A DNA stretch of 64,000 bases from Deltaproteobacteria bacterium (GTDB lineage: Bacteria > Myxococcota_A > Polyangia > Polyangiales > Ga0077539), in contig JACRDB010000092.1 in NCBI GenBank assembly GCA_016218725.1, forward strand, positions 62,001-126,000, in the 5' to 3' direction. Under the pieces are notes generated by a model. The model worked only from the letters and a program-made list of their open reading frames with translations. It ran no database searches and was not told where the DNA came from. The position numbers were made by a program, and so were the translations under genes. How positions within the stretch are numbered: the stretch's first letter is position 1; each line of letters begins with the position of its first letter. Of the stretch, positions 34,448 to 43,480 are shown one piece after another.

Positions 34448-35619
34448 TCGTCGGCGTCGACGCCTCGAACCTCCGCGCGGGCGGGGGCCTCACGCACCTG
34501 TCGGGCCTCCTCGGCGCCGCGGACCCCCGCGCCCAGGGCGTCTCCCGCGTGCGCGTCTGGGGCCCCGGGGACACCCTCGCGCGCCTCGCCCCGCGGCCGT
34601 GGCTCTCCCTGGAGCGCGTCCCCGCCCTGGACCGTGGCCTCGCCCGCCGGGTCCTCTGGCAGCGCCGCGCCCTCCCGGACCTCTCCCGCGGCTGCGCGGT
34701 GCTCTTCGCCCCCGGGGGCACGCTCCCGCCCGGCGCCGTGCCCGCCGTGACCATGTGCCGGAACATGCTCCCCTTCGAGCCCCGGGAGGCCTGGCGCTTC
34801 GGGCCCTCGGCCACCTTCGCGCGGCTCCAGCTCCTGCGCGCGCTCCAGCTCCGGGCCTTCGCCCGCGCCGACGGGGTGATCTTCCTCACGGAGTACGCCC
34901 GCCGCGCGGTGGGCGCCCTCCTCCAGGCGCCGCCGCGCCGGAGCGTGACCATCCCCCACGGCGTAGACGACTCGCTCCGCGACCTCTCAAGGCACACTCG
35001 TGATATCCAACAATGTACGTTAGAGAGTCCCTTGAGATTGTTGTATGTGTCCGTGATAAGCCCGTACAAGCACCAGGGCGCCGTGGCCCGCGCGGTCGCG
35101 CTCCTGCGCGCCGAGGGCCTGCCTCTCGCGGTGGACTTCGTGGGCCCGGCCCACGACGAGGCCGTGGCCCGGGCCTTCCGGGGGACGCTCCTCGCGCTGG
35201 ACCCCTCGGGGCAGGCGCTGCGCTGGCGCGGAGAGCTCCGCGGCGAGCCCCTGCGCGCCGCCTGGGCCGAGGCGGAGGCGGCGGTCTTCGCCTCGTCCTG
35301 CGAGAACATGCCGAACATCCTGGTGGAGGCCATGAGCGCCGGGCTCCCGGTGGCCTGCTCGGACCGGGGCCCGATGCCCGAGGTGCTGGGCGACGCGGGG
35401 CGCTATTTCAACCCCGAGGACGCGCCCTCCATCGCCCGCGCCCTGCGCGCCCTGGCCGCGGACGCGGCGCTGCGGGCGAGCCTCGGCCAACGGGCCCGCG
35501 AGCGCGCCGGGGCCTTCTCCTGGCGGCGCTGCGCGGAGGAGACCTTCGGGTTCCTGGCCCGGGTCGCGGGCGCCGACGCGCGGGAGGGGGCCCCATGTGC
35601 GGCTTCGCCGGCGCCCTAG
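34444..35619 (+). CDS. Family 4 glycosyltransferase with low-GC internal segment
   Basis: The 391-aa GT-B enzyme starts at GTG 34444 inside the preceding stop (GTGA). Its first part, VDASNLRAGGGLTHLSGLL, is the loop of WbpY/mannosyltransferase-like GT4s; ARADGVIFLTEYARRAV and TIPHGVDD follow. The donor domain has LLYVSVISPYKHQGAVARAV, VDFVGPAHDEAVA and the SSCENMPNILVEAMSAGLPVACSDRGPMPEVLGD block with both catalytic Glu. The stretch 34985-35060 is markedly AT-richer than the rest and carries overlapping inverted repeats, but the frame stays intact. The 3' end overlaps the next gene by 25 bases. Confidence 0.9.
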   Translation: MIVGVDASNLRAGGGLTHLSGLLGAADPRAQGVSRVRVWGPGDTLARLAPRPWLSLERVPALDRGLARRVLWQRRALPDLSRGCAVLFAPGGTLPPGAVPAVTMCRNMLPFEPREAWRFGPSATFARLQLLRALQLRAFARADGVIFLTEYARRAVGALLQAPPRRSVTIPHGVDDSLRDLSRHTRDIQQCTLESPLRLLYVSVISPYKHQGAVARAVALLRAEGLPLAVDFVGPAHDEAVARAFRGTLLALDPSGQALRWRGELRGEPLRAAWAEAEAAVFASSCENMPNILVEAMSAGLPVACSDRGPMPEVLGDAGRYFNPEDAPSIARALRALAADAALRASLGQRARERAGAFSWRRCAEETFGFLARVAGADAREGAPCAASPAP

Positions 35620-37442
35620 GGGACCTCTCGGGCCTCGACCGCGGGGCGATGCTCCGGGCCCTCGCGCACCGAGGCCCCGACGACCAGGGCGCCCTGGAGG
35701 AGCCCCTCGGGGACGGGCGGGCCCTGTGGCTCGGGCACCGTAGGCTGTCCATCCAGGACCTGTCGAGCGCCGGGAGGCAGCCCATGGAGGGCCCGGGCGC
35801 GCGCACCGCGGTGGTGTTCAACGGAGAGCTCTACACCTTCAAGGACCTGCGCGCGGAGCTCGCGGCCTGCGGCGAGCGCTTCGCCACCGGCACCGACACC
35901 GAGGTGCTCCTGCGGGGCTACCACCGCTGGGGCGAAGGGGTCCTCGGGCGCCTCCGGGGGATGTTCGCCTTCGCGCTCTGGGACCGCCCCCGACAAGAGC
36001 TCCTGCTCGCCCGGGACCGCCTCGGCGAGAAGCCGCTGTACTACCACCAGGGCCCCTCCAGGATTCTCTTCGCCTCCGAGGTGCGGGCGCTCCTCGCCTC
36101 CGGGCTCGTGCCCCGGGAGCTCGACGCCGACGGGCTGGACGCCTACCTCACCTTCGGCAGCGTGGCGGACCCCTTCACCCTGGTCCACGGGGTGCGGTCG
36201 GTGCGCGCCGGGGAGTGCCTCCGGTGGCGCGACGGGGCCCTCGCCGGGCGGAGGTACTGGCGCCTCGGCGACGTGCCGGTGGACCCCGGGGCCTCGCGGG
36301 AGCGCTCCCTGGACGCCGCCCGCGAGCGCCTCCGCGCGGCCGTGGCGCGGTGCATGGTGGCCGACGTCCCCGTGGCCGTGCTCCTCTCGGGCGGCATCGA
36401 CTCGTCCTCCAACGTGGTGCTCCTCAAGGAACATGGCTTTACGAACCTCGAGACCTTCAACGTATCGTTTGGAGAGTCCGATGGAGCCGCGAGCGAGGCG
36501 CCCATCGCGCGGCTCGTGGCGGAGCGCTTCGGGACCGTACACCGCGAGCTGCGGGTGGGCACGGCGCTGGCGCGAGCCCTGGTGCCGCGCGCCGTGGAGG
36601 CCATGGACCTGCCGACGCACGACGGGGTGAACAGCTACCTCGTGTGCCACGCCATCCGGGAGGCGGGCCTCAAGGTGGCCGTCAGCGGCCAGGGGTCCGA
36701 CGAGCTCTTCCTGGGCTACGCCCAGCGGCGCTGGTTCGGCGCCCTCTACGGCCTCGCCAGGGCCCTGCCCACGGGCCTGCGCCGGGCGCTCGCGCGCTCC
36801 GAGGGCCTCGGTGGGCTGGTGCCCGAGGACAGCCCGCGGGAGAAGCTCCTGCAGCTCGCCGCCACCGACGACCCGCTGGCGGGCGCGTACCTGGCGCAGC
36901 ACTCGGTCTTCGGCCACGCCGCCGTGAGCCGCCTGCGCGGGGCCCCGAGGCCCTCGCCCACGCGCTTCATCGAGCCCGCGGGCGGCCAGAGCGCGCTCGA
37001 CCGCCTCTCGCGGCTGGAGCTCACGCACTACCTCCGGAACACGCTGCTTCGGGACGGGGACCAGATGAGCATGGCCCACGGGCTGGAGCTGCGCGCCCCC
37101 TTCGTGGACAGCGACCTGGTGGAGTGCGTCGCGGCGCTGCCCTCGCGGCACAAGGTCGCCCGCGGGCGCAACAAGCCCCTGCTCCTGGACGCCGTGGGCC
37201 CGTCGCTCCCGCGGGAGGTCTGGGACCGCCCCAAGCAGGGCTTCGGCCTGCCCTACCACCGCTGGCTCCGGGAGGGCCTGCAGGTGTCCAGCCCCGAGGG
37301 CCCCGAGCTCGGCCTCGACCCCCGCGAGGTGCGCCGCGTGCGTGAACGCTTCCTCCAGGGGCGGCACCCGACGCGCTACTGGACCCTGGAGGTGCTCTCC
37401 GCCTGGGTCCGCCGGGAGCGCATGGGAACGGCACACTTATGA
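35595..37442 (+). CDS. asnB: AsnB-type glutamine amidotransferase, copy 2
   Basis: The 615-aa paralogue of the gene at 32549 has Cys2 (MCGFAGALGD), AHRGPDDQG, LSIQDLSSAGRQPM, VFNGELYTF and the PPi loop LLSGGIDSSSNVVLL. SGQGSDELFLGYAQRRWFG and HYLRNTLLRDGDQMSMAHGLELRAPF are the ATP and acceptor parts. It differs enough from copy 1 to suggest a different acceptor. The HxxSMxxGLExRxPF variant and the clear glycan context favour polysaccharide modification over free asparagine synthesis. It starts within the previous gene and its TGA overlaps the next ATG (ATGA). Confidence 0.9.
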   Translation: MCGFAGALGDLSGLDRGAMLRALAHRGPDDQGALEEPLGDGRALWLGHRRLSIQDLSSAGRQPMEGPGARTAVVFNGELYTFKDLRAELAACGERFATGTDTEVLLRGYHRWGEGVLGRLRGMFAFALWDRPRQELLLARDRLGEKPLYYHQGPSRILFASEVRALLASGLVPRELDADGLDAYLTFGSVADPFTLVHGVRSVRAGECLRWRDGALAGRRYWRLGDVPVDPGASRERSLDAARERLRAAVARCMVADVPVAVLLSGGIDSSSNVVLLKEHGFTNLETFNVSFGESDGAASEAPIARLVAERFGTVHRELRVGTALARALVPRAVEAMDLPTHDGVNSYLVCHAIREAGLKVAVSGQGSDELFLGYAQRRWFGALYGLARALPTGLRRALARSEGLGGLVPEDSPREKLLQLAATDDPLAGAYLAQHSVFGHAAVSRLRGAPRPSPTRFIEPAGGQSALDRLSRLELTHYLRNTLLRDGDQMSMAHGLELRAPFVDSDLVECVAALPSRHKVARGRNKPLLLDAVGPSLPREVWDRPKQGFGLPYHRWLREGLQVSSPEGPELGLDPREVRRVRERFLQGRHPTRYWTLEVLSAWVRRERMGTAHL

Positions 37443-38221
37443 ACCCTCGGCTCAAGCGCGCGCTCCTCACGTCCTGGGCGGTGTATGGCCAGCTCCGGGA
37501 CCCCCGGCGGTGGCCCCGGCTGCCGTCGGAGCTCCACGGGTACCTCCGGGACCTGCGGGCCTTCGCGCCCCGCGCCGGGGAGTCTCCGCTGAACGGCCCG
37601 GTCACCGTGGAGCCCACGCTCTTCGAGCGTACCCTGGACAGTCCATTTGACGCTCACTACACCTATCAGGCAGCGTGGGCCACGCGACGCATTGTCGCTT
37701 CGGGAGCCCTGGAGCACGTGGACATCTCCTCCGCGGTGCCCTTCGTGGCCCAGCTCGCGGCCATCGTACCGGTCACCATGTTTGAATTCCACGCCCCGTC
37801 CATCCGTCTACCAGGGTTGACACTCCGGGAGGCTTCGCTGCTGGACCTGCCGCTGGCGGACGGCTCCGTGCGATCGCTCTCGTGCCTCCACGTGGTGGAG
37901 CACGTGGGCCTCGGGCGCTACGGGGAGCCGCTGGACCCCCGCGGCGCGGAGAGGGCCCTCGGGTCCCTGGCCAGGGTGCTCGCGGTAGGTGGGGACCTCT
38001 ACCTCTCGGTGCCCTCGGGGGACGCCAGGGTGGCCTTCAACGCCCACCGGGTGTTCGCCCCCGAGGCCGTGGTGGCCTTCCTGGAGGCGCGGGGCCTCCG
38101 CCTCCGGGGCTTCGCCCTGGTGGACGACCGGGGGGTCTTCCGGGACCCCGCGGAGCCCGAGGACGCCCGGGGGCTATGGTACGGCCTCGGGATGTATCAT
38201 TTTACCCGGCCGGAGGCCTGA
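37439..38221 (+). CDS. DUF268-like / SAM-methyltransferase-like protein
   Basis: The 260-aa protein contains a block typical of DUF268 proteins in sugar clusters: SPFDAHYTYQAAWATRRI, VDISSAVPFVAQLAAIVPVTMFE, then DLPLADGSVRSLSCLHVVEHVGLGRYGEPLDP and ARVLAVGGDLYLSVPSG. The HVVEHVGLGRYGDPLDP-type motif resembles the acidic and proline region of class I methyltransferases, but the glycine-rich SAM loop is replaced by VDISSAVPF, so methyl transfer is not certain. The ATG overlaps the asnB stop. It probably modifies a sugar of the polymer. Confidence 0.72.
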   Translation: MNPRLKRALLTSWAVYGQLRDPRRWPRLPSELHGYLRDLRAFAPRAGESPLNGPVTVEPTLFERTLDSPFDAHYTYQAAWATRRIVASGALEHVDISSAVPFVAQLAAIVPVTMFEFHAPSIRLPGLTLREASLLDLPLADGSVRSLSCLHVVEHVGLGRYGEPLDPRGAERALGSLARVLAVGGDLYLSVPSGDARVAFNAHRVFAPEAVVAFLEARGLRLRGFALVDDRGVFRDPAEPEDARGLWYGLGMYHFTRPEA

Positions 38222-38224
38222 GGG

Positions 38225-39064
38225 GTGCCCATGGGACTGCTCTTCGATGTCGCCACCAGGGTCTCCCGGAGCCCGCTGCACGGGCCCCTGCGGTGGCTCC
38301 ACGCGCGGCTCCAGCGCTACATGGACGTGGCGGAGAACTACAACAACTGTGACCTGGCCTCCAACGGCGAGGGGCACCTGGTGACCTCCGGGGCGAGGCA
38401 CTGGAAGGTCGCCCTGGACCTGGGGTCCAACCAGGGGGACTGGGCCCTCACCGTGGCGGCCAACAACGCCGCGTGCGCGGTGCACTGCTTCGAGCCCTCG
38501 CCCTCCACGGCGGCGCAGTGCACCCGGAACACCGGGCGCTTCCCGTCGATCACGGTGCACAACCTGGGGGTGGGCGACCGGGACGGGAGGCTCGACTTCC
38601 ATGACTACGGCGCCGGGAGCGTGCTGTCGTCCTTCGTGTCGCGGGAGGGGAGCGTGGGCCTGAAGGCCGAGCGCGTGGTGGAGGTGCCGGTGGTCACCCT
38701 GGACCGCTGGCTCGACGCCCAGGGGATCGCGCGGGTGGACTACCTGAAGATCGACACCGAGGGCTTCGAGATGCCGATCCTGCGAGGCGCCCGGGCGAGC
38801 CTCGCGGCGCAGCGGGTGGCGTGCGTACAGTTCGAGTACGGCGGCACCTGGCTCGACGCGGGCGAGAGCCTGCGCAACGCCGCGGAGCTCTTCCACGCGG
38901 TGGGCTGGACGCTCTACCGGCTCCTGCCCGACGCGCTGGAGCCCGTCACCTACGACCACCGGACCCACGAGAACTACAAGTACGCCAATTTCATCGCCGC
39001 GCCGTCCCGCGCGGTGCTGGACGCCTGGGGCGTCAAGATCACCGAGCATGGGAGGCCATCATGA
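38225..39064 (+). CDS. FkbM family methyltransferase
   Basis: The 279-aa protein has the FkbM fold: ALDLGSNQGDWALTVAANN (SAM loop), VHCFEPSPSTAAQCTRN with the acidic ribose-binding residue, and the diagnostic VDYLKIDTEGFEMPILRGA block. These enzymes O-methylate sugars or polyketides; here the target is likely a sugar hydroxyl of the surface glycan. Start is GTG 38225 or the ATG 6 bases later. The stop overlaps the next gene's ATG. Confidence 0.88.
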   Translation: MPMGLLFDVATRVSRSPLHGPLRWLHARLQRYMDVAENYNNCDLASNGEGHLVTSGARHWKVALDLGSNQGDWALTVAANNAACAVHCFEPSPSTAAQCTRNTGRFPSITVHNLGVGDRDGRLDFHDYGAGSVLSSFVSREGSVGLKAERVVEVPVVTLDRWLDAQGIARVDYLKIDTEGFEMPILRGARASLAAQRVACVQFEYGGTWLDAGESLRNAAELFHAVGWTLYRLLPDALEPVTYDHRTHENYKYANFIAAPSRAVLDAWGVKITEHGRPS

Positions 39065-39882
39065 TGGACCGCGACCCGGCGACCCTGAAGGACGCGGTGC
39101 GCTCGCACTGGCAGGCGCAGCCCTGCGGCACCCGGGAGGTGTCCCCGGAGGACCGGCGGCGCTTCTTCGCCCAGATCGAGCACGAGCGCTACACCTGGGA
39201 GCCGTACATCAAGCCGTTCGCGCGCTTTGAAGAGGGCCGGGGCAAGCGGGTGCTGGAGGTGGGCGTCGGGGCCGGCACGGACTTCGTCAACTGGGTGCGC
39301 GCGGGCGCGGTGGCCACGGGCCTGGACCTCACCGAGGAGGGCGTGGCCCTGACCCGCGAGCGCCTCACGCTGGAGGGCCTCGACGCGGAGCTCACCGTGG
39401 GCGACGCCGAGCGCCTCCCCTTCCCCGACGACAGCTTCGACCTGGTGTACTCCTACGGGGTCTTGCATCACTCTCCGGACACGCCTCGGGCGGTGAAGGA
39501 GGTCCACCGGGTGCTGCGCCCCGGGGGCACCGCGCGGGTGATGATCTACCACTACCCGTCGTGGGTGTGCCTGATGGTGTGGGGCGTGAACTCCGTGGCG
39601 CGGGGGCGCCCCTGGGAGAGTCCCCGGGAGGCGGTGTTCCGCCACCTGGAGAGCCCCGGGACCAAGGTCTATACGGTAGCCGAGGCCGAGGCGCTCTTCC
39701 GGGAGTTCTCGCGGGTGACGGCGAGGCCCCAGCTCGGCCACGGGGACCTCCTGCTCATGCCGCCCGCGGAGAAGTACCAGGGACGCCTCCACCGGCTCGC
39801 CTGGAGGCTCTACCCCCGGGCGCTGATCCGGCGCCTCGGGGACCGCCTCGGCACCGCGCTGATGATCGAGGCAGTGAAATAG
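39061..39882 (+). CDS. Class I SAM-dependent methyltransferase
   Basis: The 273-aa protein has a complete class I SAM domain: RVLEVGVGAGTDFVNWVRAGA (motif I), TGLDLTEEGV (motif II acidic residue), VGDAERLPFPDDSFDLVYSYGVLHHSPD and VHRVLRPGGTARVMIYHY. The C-terminal third is specific, with an ARPQLGHGDLL stretch, and is of unknown role. It ends the rfb-containing operon, converging 8 bases short of the IgGFc-binding-type lipoprotein gene. The target is presumably a sugar or lipid-linked intermediate. Confidence 0.85.
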   Translation: MMDRDPATLKDAVRSHWQAQPCGTREVSPEDRRRFFAQIEHERYTWEPYIKPFARFEEGRGKRVLEVGVGAGTDFVNWVRAGAVATGLDLTEEGVALTRERLTLEGLDAELTVGDAERLPFPDDSFDLVYSYGVLHHSPDTPRAVKEVHRVLRPGGTARVMIYHYPSWVCLMVWGVNSVARGRPWESPREAVFRHLESPGTKVYTVAEAEALFREFSRVTARPQLGHGDLLLMPPAEKYQGRLHRLAWRLYPRALIRRLGDRLGTALMIEAVK

Positions 39883-39890
39883 CCCCGCGC

Positions 39891-41777
39891 TCACCCCGGA
39901 GGGTTGATCGCCTGGAGGTTGAGCCCGCCGGAGTACATGTACGACGTGAACGCCGCCACGCCGTAGACCTTGGCGCCGAAGGGCTCGGCGCCGCGCGTGG
40001 CGAGCGTGTGGGCGCCCGCGTCCACGCGCAGGACCCTCACCTCCAGCGAGGCGCCCACGGGGAAGGGCCCGCGGACGTTCTCGGGGTTCAGGGCCTCGCC
40101 GTCCAGGGTGAAGTCCGCCCCGCGCGGGGACACCAGGTTCACGTAGTTCACGCGGTAGGTGCTCGGGATCAGGAGCTCATAGCGTGAGCGGTACTGCTCC
40201 GTGGGCGCCTCGAGCACCATCGCGGGGTCCCCGACGCACTCGTCGTTGTCGGCGGGGGGCACCCCGGGCATCACCCGGCACTGCGGCAGGGAACCGAGGC
40301 CCACCATGAACTGCCCGACGAGAATCGGGCGCTCCCCCGACACGATGAAGTTCTGGTTCGTGGTGAACTCGCAGAAGCGCCCGCGGTCCAGCGTGCCGCC
40401 GCAGCTCGTGGGCGCGGCGATCCCGTCGAAGGTGAGCCGGTTGCCGTCGGCCTGCGAGAGGATGCGCACCACCGAGGGCTCCTCCGGGTCCGCCGCCCGC
40501 TCGCGCAGGAAGGTCACCGCGTAGCGCCGCCCCCAGGTGGCCAGGGGCATCAGCTGCTCCTCCAGGTGGTCGCATGCGGGCCGGTCCACCGGGACGTTCA
40601 CGCAGTCGTTGCCGGAGAACACCGCGATGGGGCCGTTGGCCCGCACGCTCGTCCCGGTGAGGTCCCCGCCCTCGCCGGTGCCGACGAGCTGGAGCACCGC
40701 GCCCCTCGCCAGGGGAAAGCTGTGGCGCCCCGGGGGCAGCGCCCTCAGGCGGTTGCTCGGGTCCCCCACGGCCGCGGTGGTCTCCACGACCACATCCAAC
40801 GGCGCCCCCTCGGGGCCTCCGCCCACGATGGCCACGAAGCCCCCGTACGGCGGGCGCAGGGGGTTCCCACCGAAGTTCGGCCTGGCGAGCACCAGGTACT
40901 CCTGGTTGCGAGGGTCCCCGAGGACGTTCTGCGGCAGGAGGAGCGAGGCGTCCGCGCTGAAGGAGAAGGTGAGCCCCGAGCCCATCCCCGTGCGGTACTC
41001 CAGGGGGTTGAACTGGTACGCCGCCAGCGGCACATCCGACGTGATGCGGTACGCCCCGGCGCGCATCGCGGGCTGACCGTAGGCCGAGCGGGCCTGGCAC
41101 TCCAGCCCGAGGGGCAGCGGGTGGCACGCGGGCGACGAGCCCTTCAAGATGTCAATCCACGGGAGCTCCACGCGCTCCACGGCGCCGGGGGCCACGGTGC
41201 GCGTGACGGCAGAGCCCAGGCGCCCGCCGGTGACCGTGAGGTGCGCCTCGGAGCGCCCGGGGTTCGCCAGCACCACGGCGAAGGCGAAGCGGTAGTCCAG
41301 CCCCGAGTTCGCCGTGGGCGTGGCCCAGTACTCGCAGCCCAGGTAGGAGTTCTCCGCGCTGCCCCCGCAGGGGCGCCGGCACTGCCCGTCCAGGCAGTGC
41401 TCGCCGGAGGCCACGTCGCAGGTCCTGCGCCGCTGCCACGAGGCCCCGTCCGGCGCGCAGAGCTCCGGCGCTTCGTTGTCCTCGGGGCTGCAGCGCACCG
41501 AGCCCGGCGTGCACGCCGCGCAGGCTACGGCCCCTCCCACGCAGCGCGAGGTCCCGGTGCAGCGCTCCGTGGCCACCACCTCGCCGCGCTCGTCGCAGCG
41601 GACGGCCTGCTGCGGGCCCTGACAGCTCCAGCGCCCGGCGGCGCACCCAGCGGTCCCCCCGTCCCCCGCGGCGTCCATGGAGCCCCCGTCGCCGGTGGGC
41701 ATCATCACGAAGCGCGCGGGCCCATCGGTGCACGCGCCGACCAGGGAGACCAGGAACAACCCTCGAAGGAAGCTCAT
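39891..41777 (-). CDS. IgGFc-binding-domain-type lipoprotein
   Basis: The 628-aa protein starts at ATG 41777 (MSFLRGLFLVSLVGAC, lipobox VGAC). After an Asp/Gly spacer come Cys-rich motifs (GRWSCQGPQQAVRCDERG, TGTSRCVGG, ACTPGSVRCSPED, CDVASGEHCLDGQCRRPCGG) common in Myxococcota lipoproteins. The rest has the pattern of bacterial IgGFc-binding domains: YRITSDVPLAAYQFNPLEY, LPQNVLGDPRNQEYLVLARP, IAVFSGNDCVNVPVD with HLEEQLMPLATWGRRYAV. It is probably surface-exposed; Fc binding itself is not implied. It lies 29 bases after the ABC permease gene on the same strand and may be its last operon member. Confidence 0.83.
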   Translation of the reverse strand: MSFLRGLFLVSLVGACTDGPARFVMMPTGDGGSMDAAGDGGTAGCAAGRWSCQGPQQAVRCDERGEVVATERCTGTSRCVGGAVACAACTPGSVRCSPEDNEAPELCAPDGASWQRRRTCDVASGEHCLDGQCRRPCGGSAENSYLGCEYWATPTANSGLDYRFAFAVVLANPGRSEAHLTVTGGRLGSAVTRTVAPGAVERVELPWIDILKGSSPACHPLPLGLECQARSAYGQPAMRAGAYRITSDVPLAAYQFNPLEYRTGMGSGLTFSFSADASLLLPQNVLGDPRNQEYLVLARPNFGGNPLRPPYGGFVAIVGGGPEGAPLDVVVETTAAVGDPSNRLRALPPGRHSFPLARGAVLQLVGTGEGGDLTGTSVRANGPIAVFSGNDCVNVPVDRPACDHLEEQLMPLATWGRRYAVTFLRERAADPEEPSVVRILSQADGNRLTFDGIAAPTSCGGTLDRGRFCEFTTNQNFIVSGERPILVGQFMVGLGSLPQCRVMPGVPPADNDECVGDPAMVLEAPTEQYRSRYELLIPSTYRVNYVNLVSPRGADFTLDGEALNPENVRGPFPVGASLEVRVLRVDAGAHTLATRGAEPFGAKVYGVAAFTSYMYSGGLNLQAINPPG

Positions 41778-41806
41778 CGGCGGGGTGTATACACCACCCC
41801 GGAGGG

Positions 41807-42613
41807 TCACCGCAGCGAGCGCAGGAGGTGCTTCTGGGCCATCGCAAAGAGCGCCAGGGGAGGGAGGGAGAGTAGGACATTTCCCGCCATGACCACATGC
41901 CACCTTACACCGGTGCCCTGCTCCCTCAGGAGGGCCACCCCGAGGGGGAGCGTGCGGACGCTGTCGTCGGTGGTCATGACCAGGGGCCAGAAGTAGTCAT
42001 TCCAGTGGAAGACAAAGCTCACCAGGAAGAGCGAGGCGAGCGTCGGGGCAAGTATTGGCGCGAGGATGCGGTACACGATGGTGGGCTCCGAGGCGCCATC
42101 GAGGCGGGCGGCCTCGATGAGCTCGTCGGGCACCGAGAGCAGCGCCTGGCGCACCAGGAAGGTCCCGAAGGCGCTGGCGGCGAAGGGCAGGATCAGGGCC
42201 CCGAGGGTGTTCACCAGGCGAAGCTCCGAGAGCAGCACGAACACGGGCACGAAGGTCACCGGCGCGGGCACCAGGAGGCTCGCCAGCACCAGCCCGAAGG
42301 CCCAGGAGCGCCCCCGGAAGCGGAGCTTGGCCAGGCAATACCCCGCGGGGAGGCACAAGGCCACCTGGAGGAGCCCGATGGCCACGGCCACCACGGCGCT
42401 GGTGAACAGGTAGCGCCCCACCGGGAGCGCGGCAAAGACCTCCCTCCAGGCGCCGGTGTGGAGCCCCCGGGGGAGGCTCGTGGGCGCCGCGAGGAGCTCC
42501 GGCAGGGTCTTGAAGGACGTGAGCACCATCCAGCCGTAAGGCAGGAGCCAGAGGGCCACGGCCAGCGCGGAGAGCGCGCCCGCGGCCACCCTCACCGGGA
42601 GCCTCTCGGTCAC
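41807..42613 (-). CDS. CUT1 ABC importer permease (second)
   Basis: The 268-aa inner-membrane protein has six predicted helices and the cytoplasmic EAA loop (ELIEAARLDGASEPTIVYRILAPIL), with the usual FHWNDYFWPLV after it as in MalG/UgpE proteins. It pairs with the permease encoded just upstream to form the translocation channel. The start overlaps the upstream permease stop by 4 bases. Substrate is not readable from sequence. Confidence 0.9.
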   Translation of the reverse strand: MTERLPVRVAAGALSALAVALWLLPYGWMVLTSFKTLPELLAAPTSLPRGLHTGAWREVFAALPVGRYLFTSAVVAVAIGLLQVALCLPAGYCLAKLRFRGRSWAFGLVLASLLVPAPVTFVPVFVLLSELRLVNTLGALILPFAASAFGTFLVRQALLSVPDELIEAARLDGASEPTIVYRILAPILAPTLASLFLVSFVFHWNDYFWPLVMTTDDSVRTLPLGVALLREQGTGVRWHVVMAGNVLLSLPPLALFAMAQKHLLRSLR

Positions 42614-43479
42614 GCCCGGGGCCCTCCCGCCGCGCGCCAGGCACGGAGCTGCAGGAGCGACAGCCCGAGGAGCACCACGAAGAACACCACCGTCAGGGCG
42701 CTGGCCCTCCCGGCCCGCAGGTCCAGGAACACCTGTTCATAGATGGCATACACAAAGAGCGTGGTGGCCTTGACGGGCCCCCCCTGGGTCATGATGCGCA
42801 CGACATCAAAGGCCTGGAACGAGACGATCAAGCTGGTGGTGCCCACGAAGGCTGCCGTGGGGCCGAGGCAGGGCCAGGTGACGTACCGAAACCGCTGCCA
42901 GGCGTTGGCCCCGTCGAGGGCGGCAGCCTCCAGGAGGGGCCTCGGGACGCCGTCCAGGCCCGCGGTGAAGAGCACCATGGCGTAGCCCGTGAGCTTCCAC
43001 ACGGTGACCGCCGCGAGCGTGGGGAGCGCCGTGGACGGGTCCGTAAGAAACCCCACCCGAGGCAGGTGCATGCGCCGCAAGAGCGAGGACACCAGCCCGT
43101 TGTCGGGGTCCAGGAGCCAGAGCCACAGGAGCGCAACGCTCACCCAGCTCACCACGTAGGCGCTGAAGACACTGGATCGTACGAAGGCGAACCATCTCCC
43201 GGGCCGGTGCAGGAGGAGCGCCAGCGCGAGGCCCAGGGAGGTGGTCCCGACAACCACCAGAATGCTGTACGTCAGGGTGGTGGTGAGGGTCCCCAGGAGC
43301 CCTCCGCGGGCGATGGCGCGGTAGTTCCCGAGACCCACCCAGACGGGAGGCGTAAGGAGGTCCCAGGCGAAGAGGCTCATGACGAAAGACAGCAGCACCG
43401 GGACGAGCACGAAGGCCCCGAGGCAGAGGGCCGTGGGCAGGAGGAGCGCGTAGGGGTGCCAGCGGGCGACCGGGCGCAT
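42610..43479 (-). CDS. CUT1 ABC importer permease (first)
   Basis: The 289-aa protein (start ATG 43477-43479, one base after the solute-binding protein stop) has six helices. PYALLLPTALCLGAFVLVPV and WVGLGNYRAIARGG at the N-terminus, and the EAA loop LLEAAALDGANAWQRFRYVTWPCL, are typical of MalF/UgpA-type permeases. FQAFDVVRIMTQGGPVKATTLFVYAIYEQVF is the conserved late region. A longer frame to 43578 is ignored because it overlaps the upstream gene without a start signal. Confidence 0.9.
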   Translation of the reverse strand: MRPVARWHPYALLLPTALCLGAFVLVPVLLSFVMSLFAWDLLTPPVWVGLGNYRAIARGGLLGTLTTTLTYSILVVVGTTSLGLALALLLHRPGRWFAFVRSSVFSAYVVSWVSVALLWLWLLDPDNGLVSSLLRRMHLPRVGFLTDPSTALPTLAAVTVWKLTGYAMVLFTAGLDGVPRPLLEAAALDGANAWQRFRYVTWPCLGPTAAFVGTTSLIVSFQAFDVVRIMTQGGPVKATTLFVYAIYEQVFLDLRAGRASALTVVFFVVLLGLSLLQLRAWRAAGGPRA

Positions 43480-43480
43480 G

